From Spirochaetota bacterium (GTDB taxonomy: Bacteria > Spirochaetota > Spirochaetia > SZUA-6), in contig QNBI01000036.1 of NCBI GenBank assembly GCA_003641675.1, positions 1 through 9,941 of the forward strand: a stretch of 9,941 nt of DNA, written 5' to 3'. Positions 1 through 6,849 of the stretch are shown piece by piece (position 1 is the first letter of the stretch; the number at the start of each line of letters is the position of its first letter). The translations under genes and the position numbers were made by a program. The notes beneath the pieces are model-generated. The model was not told the origin of the DNA. It searched no databases and saw only the letters and a program-made list of their open reading frames with translations.

Positions 1-1308
1 ATAGGGGAGTTCTGTCATTATCCGTTTTAGGAAATTAACATTCAAAATATGAACAGCAATGGAGCCCTGAGCAAAGTATAAGGTGCCGTCTTTTCTGCGT
101 GAATACATGGTATCTCTATCCAGGTCGGAATACTCAATAACGCCGGGTTTTCCATTGATAAGGCCAATACTCCCAATCTTTTCCTCCGGGTAGGCTTTTT
201 TTACAACCTTAGAGGACATCTCCGAATTGTTTTTTAAGTGGAAACCCAAAAACAGGGGATCAGGTACATACACAAGGGGGTTGTCAACCTGAAAATAAAA
301 TATCTCATCTATGCCCTTCTCCGTGAGAAAATCAATAGTACCGGAGTCGTGCAGAGCTTTAATTACTCCGCCATGCCCGTTAGGATTTTTAAAAAGACCT
401 CCGTCAGCAGAAAGAACGAGCTTCCCTTCCGGGTAAAGAGAAGGAAGCATTCCCTGTCTAAAAAATATAACATCTTTGGACTTTAATCCGAAAAAATTCA
501 TCTTTTTAAAGTAATCAACCGTTTCATAATAGTTAGCCAGACTAGTCATAATAAGCCATGGAATTTCAACTGAGTACAGTCTGTTAGCAGCTAGCAGTTT
601 TTCCGCAAATATCTGGAAAAGAGAGGCCTTTCTAACAGGGCTTATCCCAAAAATTCCTTTCGGTCCTTCGTATCCCAGCCTTGAGCCCTGCCCACCTGCA
701 ACAGTTAAAAAGGCTGTTTTACCGGAGGTAATAAAATCCTCACCAAGTTTCAGGGTATCTCGGTCCTCCATGCTTTTGCTTAAAGGAATATAGGAAGCCG
801 GTTCAAAAACCGTATTTGTTTTTTCTTTACTATCCAATTTGGCCTTTAACGTATTAACGACAGAAAGATCAAGTTTTTTAAGGTCTTCTATTAGTTTTTC
901 CCGCTGTAATTCGGTTCTTGCTTCCCAAAAATCAAACAGATGCCCCTGCCCTGCCGCTTTTAATTTTGCTATTAGTTCAGATTCCATATCTCTGTCTCTT
1001 CTCCTTCTCAATTTTGTAAGAATTTCAAACAGCTCTTTCCTGAGTTCAGCAATAGATGCAGAGGCTGTATTTCCCTTTTTGTATAGATCATCCCACATTT
1101 TTTCTCTTGCTCCCTGGACTGTATACTTTTTCTCCTGAACAAGATACTTAAAACGGGAGAGCATTTGAATATCACGATTAGTGTATAGTCTTCTTCCTGA
1201 GATGCTCTTTTTTGGAATTAGGGAAGGAACTTCTTTTTCCCAGTACCGCAAAATATGAGTTTTAATTTTTAATATCTCACTTACTTCACCAATACTGAAA
1301 TACTTCAT
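1..1308 (-). CDS. MerR-type HTH domain fused in frame to a UAP1/UDPGP-family UDP-sugar pyrophosphorylase (3' end outside window)
   Basis: I translated the minus strand from the ATG at 1308 to the window edge: 436 residues with no stop. Residues 1-75 form a MerR winged-helix domain (FSIGEVSEIL, then RYWEKE, then SGRRLYTNRDI and YTVQGARE). A charged, probably helical linker follows (about 77-107). From residue 108 the sequence is a UDPGP-family enzyme: an N-terminal AGQGHLFDFW segment, the nucleotide-binding loop GGQGSRLG with GPKG at 205-218, IMTS and YFKKMNFFGL, FFRQGMLPSL near 282, NPNGHGG at 308-314, the metal-binding QVDNPL with Asp342, GVIEYSD, and GSIAVH ending at His420. The family makes a UDP-sugar and PPi from UTP and a sugar-1-phosphate. 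UDP-GlcNAc for cell envelope is the likeliest product, but glucose cannot be excluded. Roughly 130-190 C-terminal residues are missing beyond the edge. The start lies 8 bp after the der stop, behind a weak AAAAAGG ribosome site, so the gene is probably third in a ptsI-der operon. The domain identities are firm; DNA binding by the fusion is inferred. Confidence 0.9.
   Translation of the reverse strand, partial: MKYFSIGEVSEILKIKTHILRYWEKEVPSLIPKKSISGRRLYTNRDIQMLSRFKYLVQEKKYTVQGAREKMWDDLYKKGNTASASIAELRKELFEILTKLRRRRDRDMESELIAKLKAAGQGHLFDFWEARTELQREKLIEDLKKLDLSVVNTLKAKLDSKEKTNTVFEPASYIPLSKSMEDRDTLKLGEDFITSGKTAFLTVAGGQGSRLGYEGPKGIFGISPVRKASLFQIFAEKLLAANRLYSVEIPWLIMTSLANYYETVDYFKKMNFFGLKSKDVIFFRQGMLPSLYPEGKLVLSADGGLFKNPNGHGGVIKALHDSGTIDFLTEKGIDEIFYFQVDNPLVYVPDPLFLGFHLKNNSEMSSKVVKKAYPEEKIGSIGLINGKPGVIEYSDLDRDTMYSRRKDGTLYFAQGSIAVHILNVNFLKRIMTELPY
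985..1006 (-). promoter_or_regulatory. Possible internal ribosome binding site and ATG for the pyrophosphorylase half
   Basis: Within the fusion gene an AAGGAG (1006-1001) sits 13 nt before an in-frame ATG (987-985). That ATG lies exactly where a stand-alone UAP-type enzyme would begin (MESELIAKLKAAGQG). The spacing is longer than ideal and purine-rich coding sequence can produce such a motif by chance. It could allow a second, MerR-less product from the same frame. Confidence 0.3.
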
Positions 1309-1316
1309 GGACCTTT

Positions 1317-2675
1317 TTAGTTTTGTCTTATCTCCAGATGAACAGGTACGTTTGCAAACCCTAAATCTCTTCTTATCCTGTTCTCTAAATATTTTGAATA
1401 GCGGGGCGGATAGCCGCTTTTGTTATTCACAAAAAAAATGAACTTAACCGGATTTGCCTCCACCTGAGTGGCATAGCGCAGCTTGATATTTTTACCTCGG
1501 ACAGGAATCGGGTATTCTTTAACCCATTTTGAAACGGCATCGTTTAGGCGGGCTGTATCGATTCTTCTGTTAAGCTGCCTCCATACCCTAAGCGAAACAT
1601 CTAAAAGGTTATCAACACCTTCACCATCCAGGGCAGTTGTAGCTACAAGCGGAGCAAACCCGAGAATAGGAAATAAAAATCTAACCCTGTCTTTTACGGC
1701 TTGCAGCTGATTTTTTACCTTTTTAATTCTGTCCCATTTGTTTAATACAAGGATAATTCCGGAACCTTTTTTTATTACAAGTGAAGCAATTTTTTTATCC
1801 TGGTCTGTCAAACCTTCTTCAGCGTCTATAAGCAGATACACAATATCAGATTCCGATATCGTTTTAATAGCCCTGTTTACAGAGTAATACTCAACAGAAT
1901 TATTAACTTTGTTCTTCTTTCTTATCCCTGCCGTATCCACAACTTTAAAGTCGGAAGATTTAAACTTAAAATATCCGTTAATAGTATCTCTCGTTGTGCC
2001 CGGTATATCGGAAACAATGGCTTTTTCTTCTCCGAGCAGGTAATTTAAGAGGGTAGATTTTCCCGTATTCGGTTTTCCGAGAATGGCAATTCTAATTATT
2101 TTAGTCTCTGGCTCGGTCGGCGGGGTTTCGGTTTTTTCTGTTTCTACGGTTAAGACGGCAGCATTGACTATTGCAGACCGAAGCTTATCTATATTCCTTC
2201 CATGGGCAGCAGAAACAGGTATCATCTTTTTAAAACCCAGGCTGTAGAGCTCCATACTTTGGTACTCTCTTTTTTCGTTATCCGCTTTATTTGCCACAAG
2301 GATAACCTTATTTTCATACTTTCTTAGAAGCTCCATGAAATGATAATCTTCCCCGTTTAATTCATTAACATCAACGAGGAATAGAATTAAGTCAGATTCT
2401 TTAATGCTCTCTATGCTTTTAGCAACAACAAGCCTGTCCAACTTCTCTTTTTCGATTTTGAACCCACCGGTATCAATAAGAAGAACGTGTAGATTATCTA
2501 CTGTAAATTCTTCTTCCACTGCATCGCGCGTCACCCCAGGAAATGGGTCTGTAATGGACCGCCTTCTTCCGATTAGCCGGTTAAAAAGCGTCGATTTTCC
2601 TACATTCGGACGGCCTACAATGACTATTGTAAAGGGTCTGTCTTTAACAGTTCCCTTAGTAAGTCTCGAAATCAA
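1317..2675 (-). CDS. der: Ribosome-associated GTPase Der (EngA)
   Basis: Der is an essential GTPase with two tandem G domains that assists assembly of the 50S ribosomal subunit. The 452-residue translation has the full architecture and usual length. G domain 1 has GRPNVGKS (21-28), PGVTRD (46-51), DTGG (68-71) and NKAD (129-132). G domain 2 has GKPNTGKS (200-207), PGTTRD (225-230), DTAG (247-250) and NKWD (312-315). The C-terminal KH-like domain occupies about 355-452. A Glu/Pro/Thr-rich linker (about 178-191) separates the G domains. The start is TTG at 2675, because an in-frame TGA lies three codons upstream and no ATG or GTG occurs before the first P-loop. A GAGGG ribosome site lies 6 nt before it. 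The start codon is inside the last codons of ptsI (20-bp overlap), which points to translational coupling. The downstream MerR-UDPGP gene begins 8 bp after the der stop. Confidence 0.97.
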   Translation of the reverse strand: MISRLTKGTVKDRPFTIVIVGRPNVGKSTLFNRLIGRRRSITDPFPGVTRDAVEEEFTVDNLHVLLIDTGGFKIEKEKLDRLVVAKSIESIKESDLILFLVDVNELNGEDYHFMELLRKYENKVILVANKADNEKREYQSMELYSLGFKKMIPVSAAHGRNIDKLRSAIVNAAVLTVETEKTETPPTEPETKIIRIAILGKPNTGKSTLLNYLLGEEKAIVSDIPGTTRDTINGYFKFKSSDFKVVDTAGIRKKNKVNNSVEYYSVNRAIKTISESDIVYLLIDAEEGLTDQDKKIASLVIKKGSGIILVLNKWDRIKKVKNQLQAVKDRVRFLFPILGFAPLVATTALDGEGVDNLLDVSLRVWRQLNRRIDTARLNDAVSKWVKEYPIPVRGKNIKLRYATQVEANPVKFIFFVNNKSGYPPRYSKYLENRIRRDLGFANVPVHLEIRQN

Positions 2676-4398
2676 AGTATTCCCTCATCCAGTTTTTTAA
2701 ATATTTGGTTATTTCCGAGTAGGATTTCATCTCCATAATATTTCCTACCACTTCTTCTGCATCCAGAATTGCCGTAGACCTTATTATCCTTTTAATTTCA
2801 GGAATACTAATAGAGCTCATGCTGAACTCATCCAGTCCCATTCCAAGAAGAATAACAGTAGCAAGAGGATTACTTGCCATTTCTCCGCACATCCCAACAG
2901 GAATTCCCTGCTTATGCCCGTTTTCTATAGTTAGCTGAATAAGACGCAAAACACCGGGATGAAATGGTTCATAGAGATAGGCAATACGTTCATTTCCTCT
3001 GTCCACAGCTATTGTATACTGGATTAGATCATTTGTACCGATTGAAAAAAAATCAACCTTTTTAGCAAGTATATCCGTTGTAACTGCTGCCGAAGGTATT
3101 TCTATCATAATCCCAATAGGAATATTTTCATTAAATTCAATACCCTCCGCCTTTAATTCCTTTTTTGCCGTTTCATATATTTCAAGACTGTGTTCTACCT
3201 CTTCCACACCGGAAATCATAGGAAACATTATCTTTAAGTTGCCGTGGACAGAGGCCCGCAGCAAAGCCCTAAGCTGAATTTTAAAGATATCCGGCTGTGA
3301 AAGGCAGTAGCGTATAGCACGCCAGCCCAAAATCGGATTTTTTTCCTCCGTCATATTTAAGCCCGGAACCTGTTTATCGCCACCCAGATCAAGAGTCCTT
3401 ATGGTAACGCTTTTACCTTTTAAACTTTCAAGGACCGATTTATAAGCCCGGCACTGTTCTTCCTCGTCCGGAAATTTATTCGGCTGAATATAGAGGAATT
3501 CCGACCGGAAAAGTCCTATTCCGTCCGCCCCATGGAATATAACCGAGTTAACTTCCTCCGGAATTTCAATATTTGCTTCAAGATTTATTAACTTCCCGTC
3601 TTTGGTTTCCGCAGCAAGCCGGTTTAGCTGAAGCAGGTCTTTTTCGTGCTTTTCCCATTTTTCCTTTGTATTGAGATACACAGAACGGGTTTTTTTATCC
3701 GGATTTACAATAACTTTGCCGCTGTTTCCGTCTAAAATTATTTTATCCCCATCTTTAACGTATCTTGAAATGTCCATGAGTCCGAGAACTGCAGGAATTT
3801 CAAGGGAACGCGCAAGTATAGCGGTATGTGATGTTTTTCCCCCGGCGTCCGTGGCAATACCCAGAACCTTATCCTTATCCATCCCTATTGCATCGGATGG
3901 CATAAGGTTATGCGTCACTACAATGCAGGGTTTTTCAAGTCCTGTAAGAGAAGCCTGTTCCTGATATAACAACTGGTTCAGAATCCTGTTGGACATATCC
4001 CTGATATCCATACTCCGCTCATTAAGATACTCATCTCTGGATAGTTTAAGCTGAGCAATCATATCCTCTATTACCTGAATAAGAATCCATTCAACATTCC
4101 TCTTCTGGTCGTTTAAGCTAACATTAATCTGTTTTTTCAGCTCGGGATCATTCATCATGAGGATATGGCTGTCCAGCAGTTCCAACTCTCTGCCATGCGC
4201 GTTATCATTTACAGCAGATTTAAGATTCTCCACCTCGACTGTGGCTTTTTCAACAGCGGAGTCAAATCTGTCCATTTCCTTTTTTACATCCTCTGTCTTA
4301 ATGCTGTACTTCGGGATAGAGAGTTCAATCTGTTTAAAAATATACGCCTCTCCTACTGCTATTCCGGGAGAAGCCATAATACCGTGAAATTCTTTCAT
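2656..4398 (-). CDS. ptsI: Phosphoenolpyruvate-protein phosphotransferase (PTS enzyme I)
   Basis: Enzyme I takes phosphate from phosphoenolpyruvate onto an active-site histidine and passes it to HPr in the cytoplasm. The 580-residue protein has normal family length. ASPGIAVG (9-16) matches the family N terminus. The HPr-binding helical region covers about 30-145. The phosphohistidine loop GGKTSHTAI carries His191. The C-terminal PEP-binding TIM barrel includes GIGLFRSEFL (293-302), RTLDLGGDK (334-342), GIMIEIPSA (429-437), FSIGTNDLIQYT (451-462) and GMCGEMA with the catalytic Cys504. All expected active residues are present. A TAA directly precedes the ATG, so no longer start exists; Met8 is the only nearby alternative. 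No HPr or EII gene is in view, so the sequence does not show whether it serves sugar uptake or only regulation. Treponema pallidum is known to have PTS general components without complete sugar permeases. A strong promoter sits immediately upstream, and der overlaps its 3' end. Confidence 0.97.
   Translation of the reverse strand: MKEFHGIMASPGIAVGEAYIFKQIELSIPKYSIKTEDVKKEMDRFDSAVEKATVEVENLKSAVNDNAHGRELELLDSHILMMNDPELKKQINVSLNDQKRNVEWILIQVIEDMIAQLKLSRDEYLNERSMDIRDMSNRILNQLLYQEQASLTGLEKPCIVVTHNLMPSDAIGMDKDKVLGIATDAGGKTSHTAILARSLEIPAVLGLMDISRYVKDGDKIILDGNSGKVIVNPDKKTRSVYLNTKEKWEKHEKDLLQLNRLAAETKDGKLINLEANIEIPEEVNSVIFHGADGIGLFRSEFLYIQPNKFPDEEEQCRAYKSVLESLKGKSVTIRTLDLGGDKQVPGLNMTEEKNPILGWRAIRYCLSQPDIFKIQLRALLRASVHGNLKIMFPMISGVEEVEHSLEIYETAKKELKAEGIEFNENIPIGIMIEIPSAAVTTDILAKKVDFFSIGTNDLIQYTIAVDRGNERIAYLYEPFHPGVLRLIQLTIENGHKQGIPVGMCGEMASNPLATVILLGMGLDEFSMSSISIPEIKRIIRSTAILDAEEVVGNIMEMKSYSEITKYLKNWMREYFDFETY
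2673..2686 (-). promoter_or_regulatory. Ribosome binding site and TTG start of der, inside ptsI
   Basis: GAGGG at 2686-2682 is followed after 6 nt by TTG (2675-2673). An in-frame TGA at 2687-2685 rules out any earlier start. The whole initiation region lies within the final codons of ptsI, so ribosomes finishing ptsI pass directly over it. This is the only plausible start that keeps the first P-loop. Confidence 0.7.
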
Positions 4399-4407
4399 TT
4401 AGTTATT

Positions 4408-4436
4408 AATATACGTGCTTTTTTTGGGGGTGTCAA
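4408..4436 (-). promoter_or_regulatory. Sigma-70-type promoter of ptsI with almost no leader
   Basis: On the minus strand a perfect -35 box TTGACA (4436-4431) and a -10 box TATATT (4413-4408) are exactly 17 bp apart. The -10 box ends 9 bp before the ptsI ATG, so initiation about 7 nt downstream gives a leader of roughly 0-3 nt. The spacer contains a run of five C followed by seven A. No Shine-Dalgarno lies between the -10 box and the ATG. Confidence 0.8.
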
Positions 4437-4441
4437 ATCAA

Positions 4442-4469
4442 TAGATGAACTCCTTATGCCGATTATAGT
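4442..4469 (+). promoter_or_regulatory. Likely promoter of the GerMN-domain gene
   Basis: TATAGT (4464-4469) matches the -10 consensus at five of six bases and ends 6 nt before the ATG at 4476, so transcription would start at about the ATG itself. The -35 region is weak: TAGATG at 4442-4447, 16 bp upstream, matches three of six bases. The promoter is back-to-back with that of ptsI. There is no Shine-Dalgarno before the ATG. Confidence 0.5.
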
Positions 4470-4475
4470 ACTGTA

Positions 4476-5231
4476 ATGAAAAAGAAATCATCAATTGGGT
4501 GTTTGTTTTGGATAGCTCTTGTTCTCCTGGTAATTGTTATATTCTTATTTAACAGAAAGAATATAGAAAATATTCTTCAAAAAACGCATTTTCTTGACAG
4601 TATTACTAAAAATGAAAAGGTTAAGCCTCCGGAAGTCAGTATTAAAAAAGAGGCTGAAACAAGAAAAAAAGAACCTAAAAAACCTGTGAATGAGAAAAAG
4701 AAAAAGGAAGAAATTACAATTACAGTGACACCCCGGCAAAAAGAACAGCAAAAGAACAGCAGTACCTCTATTAAACCGAAGAAAAAGAACTATAAAATAA
4801 GAAAAGCGCGCGTTTTTTTTGCTCTTGTTAATAAAAGCGGGCAAATACAGCTAAAGGGTGAAATTAAAGATATAAAATACATAGATTCCCCCCTGCAGAA
4901 AACAATAGAAACGCTCTTGCATGGTCCGGACACGGCAGAGATTAACCATGGGTTAATCTCGCTTATTCCCAAAAATACAAAACTCCTTAATATATACGTT
5001 AAGAATGATACTGCATACCTTGATTTTACAGAAAATTTCCGCTTTAACTCTGTAGGCGTAGAAGGATTAAAAACTCAGCTTAAACAGATTGTATATACGG
5101 CAACTGAATACTCCAACATTAAAAAGGTACAGATACTAATTAACGGAAAGCATGTGGAATACCTCGGCCCGGAAGGGGTCTACGTGGGTAAACCTCTAAC
5201 CAGAGAATCATTCCAGAACAATCCTGGTTAG
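4476..5231 (+). CDS. Membrane-anchored GerMN-domain protein of unknown function
   Basis: The 251-residue protein begins MKKKSSIG and has one hydrophobic segment at about 9-25, suggesting an N-terminal membrane anchor with the rest outside the cytoplasm. Residues 45-110 are a Lys/Glu-rich, probably disordered linker. Residues 110-235 resemble the GerMN (sporulation and spore germination) domain, with TIETLLHGPD (143-152), the SLIPKNTKLLNIYVKND stretch and TAYLDFTENF (179-188). GerMN domains occur in B. subtilis GerM and in many envelope proteins of non-sporulating bacteria, and their ligand is not established. Cys9 lies before the hydrophobic segment, so this is not a standard lipobox. The start is well defined: the frame is closed by TGA at 4446 and no other start codon lies between. 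It is the only plus-strand gene here. It diverges from ptsI, and its last 24 bp overlap the end of tlyA on the other strand. The role may be envelope-related, but this is inferred. Confidence 0.88.
   Translation: MKKKSSIGCLFWIALVLLVIVIFLFNRKNIENILQKTHFLDSITKNEKVKPPEVSIKKEAETRKKEPKKPVNEKKKKEEITITVTPRQKEQQKNSSTSIKPKKKNYKIRKARVFFALVNKSGQIQLKGEIKDIKYIDSPLQKTIETLLHGPDTAEINHGLISLIPKNTKLLNIYVKNDTAYLDFTENFRFNSVGVEGLKTQLKQIVYTATEYSNIKKVQILINGKHVEYLGPEGVYVGKPLTRESFQNNPG
5196..5231. repeat. 8-bp inverted repeat spanning the two convergent stop codons
   Basis: CTAACCAG (5196-5203) and CTGGTTAG (5224-5231) are perfect inverted arms separated by 20 nt. The right arm ends in the TAG stop of the GerMN gene, and the tlyA stop (5208-5210 on the minus strand) lies in the loop. 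There is no adjacent T run on either strand, so it is not a canonical intrinsic terminator. It is nevertheless the only stem-forming element I see between the two convergent transcription units. Confidence 0.5.
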
Positions 5232-6026
5232 CGCACTTTCCAGTCCCGCAGTCAACCCGGTGCCTGGGAACCTGTTGCTCTCCGCTTTTGAAAGAGAGAG
5301 TTCAAAAAAATATTCGCGGTTGCCCTTTCTGCCGAGAATAGGAGATTTATCAATTCGCAGAACCTCTACCCCTTCATTTTTAAGATCCGATATCAGGCTT
5401 TTTAAGATTCCAAAAACCTCTTCTTTAGTTTTAACAATACCGTTAAAATCATATTGAGGATTAAAATATTCAAACTGCGGTTTAATTAAGCAGATTAGAT
5501 CTCCGCCTTTTAACAGAGTTAATGTATGATAGGCAGCTTTCCTTACAGACCGGAAGGAAAGATCCATTACCGCAAAATCCGGCAATATTTTAAAATTATC
5601 CTTCGAAAGCGTCATAATATTTGTCCGTTCCATTACTTCAACATGAGGATTATTTCTTAAACGAAAATTAAGCTGATTATAGCCGACATCAACTGCATAA
5701 ACGGTACATGCACCATGTTTCAACAGGCAGTCGGTAAATCCCCCTGTAGAAGACCCTGCATCAAGAGCCACTTTTCCTTTAACCTTAACATCCCAGTTGT
5801 TAATAATGTAATTTAACTTTTCTCCCCCCCTGGAGACAAACTTTTTACCTGCTTTAAAAACAACACGGCTCAAAATATCAGTCGGCGTATGAGGATTTTT
5901 AATTACACTGCCGTCAACAATTACTTCGCCACAAAGAATTCCGGCGTAGAGTTCATCTTTACTCTTTTCCGGATATATGGTTTTTAAAAGACTCAGTAAA
6001 GGCTCTTTCTTTTTACCCATAAGCAT
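5208..6026 (-). CDS. tlyA: TlyA-family rRNA 2'-O-methyltransferase, long (type II-like) form
   Basis: TlyA methylates the ribose 2'-OH of cytidines in rRNA using S-adenosylmethionine. The long type II form, as in Mycobacterium, modifies C1409 of 16S and C1920 of 23S rRNA. The 272-residue protein has an S4 RNA-binding domain (about 8-58), the linker motif KFVSRGGEKL (62-71), the SAM loop DAGSSTGGF (89-97), VMDLSF (153-158), LIKPQFE (180-186) and NREYFFE (236-242). The K-D-K-E set K70, D155, K182 and E238 fits the published M. tuberculosis residues K69, D154, K182 and E238. The C-terminal tail after the last strand (GLESALTRIVLE) resembles type II tails. The type assignment is inferred from length and tail. 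The start is ATG at 6026, or ATG at 6020 two codons later; neither has a clear ribosome site, so coupling to ymdB (11-bp gap) is likely. Older annotations call the family hemolysin A, for which there is no evidence here. Confidence 0.93.
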   Translation of the reverse strand: MLMGKKKEPLLSLLKTIYPEKSKDELYAGILCGEVIVDGSVIKNPHTPTDILSRVVFKAGKKFVSRGGEKLNYIINNWDVKVKGKVALDAGSSTGGFTDCLLKHGACTVYAVDVGYNQLNFRLRNNPHVEVMERTNIMTLSKDNFKILPDFAVMDLSFRSVRKAAYHTLTLLKGGDLICLIKPQFEYFNPQYDFNGIVKTKEEVFGILKSLISDLKNEGVEVLRIDKSPILGRKGNREYFFELSLSKAESNRFPGTGLTAGLESALTRIVLE

Positions 6027-6037
6027 AAATAATAAAA

Positions 6038-6832
6038 CTAAATTGCGGATTTCTCCCTGATTCGTTTTAGAGACAGAGCATTACCTGTGGATTTATCAAT
6101 CTCTACCACAATTCCGGAGATTTCAACCGGTTTATCTTCAACTTCCAGTTTTAACGGCATCTGAGTAAGCCCTCTTTTCACTGCTGTTTCAATTTTCATT
6201 CCAATAACACTCTCCGCCGGACCCGACATACCTATATCGGTAATATATCCCGTACCACCGGCAAGAATACGTTCATCTGCTGTCTGTACATGTGTATGCG
6301 TTCCTGCTAAAACAGAAATTCTACCATCAAGGTAAATTGCAAGAGCTTCTTTTTCTTCCGGCCACTCAGCATGAAAGTCCAGTATAATAATATTTGTGGT
6401 ATTCTGAAGCCGTGTTGTAATTTCCCTCCCTACACGGAATGGACATCTTATATTGGATAAATAAACTCTTCCCTCGAGATTTAAGACTGCTATTTTTGCA
6501 CCGCTCTTTTCTAAAATACAGTGACCCTTACCGGGTACTCCGTTCGGATAATTTTCCGGACGTAGTATTCTATTTTCCGACTCTAAGAGCGGGTATATTT
6601 CCTTCTTCTGCCATATATGATTACCGGAAGTAATGACATCCACTCCGGATTGGAACAAGCCCTCTGCCAACTCAGGGGTAAGCCCGTATCCGTCCGCTGC
6701 GTTTTCACCATTGACAACAACAAAATCCGACTTTGTGGTTTTTATTAGTTTTTTTAGACCGAAGAACAGGGCTCTGCATCCCGGCTGACCAATAACATCA
6801 CCTAAAATTAGAGCTCTTAAAATTGATGGCAA
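6038..6832 (-). CDS. ymdB: YmdB-family metallophosphoesterase / 2',3'-cyclic nucleotide phosphodiesterase
   Basis: B. subtilis YmdB is a dimetal phosphodiesterase that affects biofilm and motility gene expression and is encoded next to rny. This 264-residue protein has the same length and all expected metal ligands: Asp12 (GDVIG), Glu43 and Asn44 (NGENAADGYGLT), Asn71 and His72 (SGNHIW), His154 (LDFHAE), His179 and His181 (GTHTHVQTAD). Each fits the Bacillus residues at a constant offset of four. No ATG is available, because the only nearby ATG (in GGTATGCTGTAA) is out of frame and runs into a stop. The start is therefore taken as TTG at 6832, giving MPSILRALILGDVIG. A GGAAAGG ribosome site (6850-6844) overlaps the rny stop, 11 nt upstream. 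The gene follows rny by 17 bp and precedes tlyA by 11 bp, so the three are probably one transcript. The exact substrate in this organism is unknown. Confidence 0.94.
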   Translation of the reverse strand: MPSILRALILGDVIGQPGCRALFFGLKKLIKTTKSDFVVVNGENAADGYGLTPELAEGLFQSGVDVITSGNHIWQKKEIYPLLESENRILRPENYPNGVPGKGHCILEKSGAKIAVLNLEGRVYLSNIRCPFRVGREITTRLQNTTNIIILDFHAEWPEEKEALAIYLDGRISVLAGTHTHVQTADERILAGGTGYITDIGMSGPAESVIGMKIETAVKRGLTQMPLKLEVEDKPVEISGIVVEIDKSTGNALSLKRIREKSAI

Positions 6833-6849
6833 TTTACAGCATACCTTTC

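Noticed and set aside
238..486. Small plus-strand frames at 238-486 and 839-1138
   Set aside because: They lie opposite the MerR-UDPGP gene, whose motifs are unambiguous in the minus frame. The shadow products have no recognisable features.
4476..4502. Lipoprotein signal in the GerMN protein (Cys9 after SSIG)
   Set aside because: The cysteine precedes rather than follows the hydrophobic segment, so the order of a lipobox is wrong. A plain N-terminal membrane anchor fits better.
5255..5275. CCCGG/CTGGG hairpin near the convergent gene ends
   Set aside because: The arms match imperfectly, lie inside tlyA coding sequence and have no T run, so no terminator call is justified.
5208..5290. C-terminal tail of TlyA as a stop-loss extension into the neighbouring gene
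   Set aside because: The tail resembles that of type II TlyA proteins and total length matches the family, so the overlap appears native.
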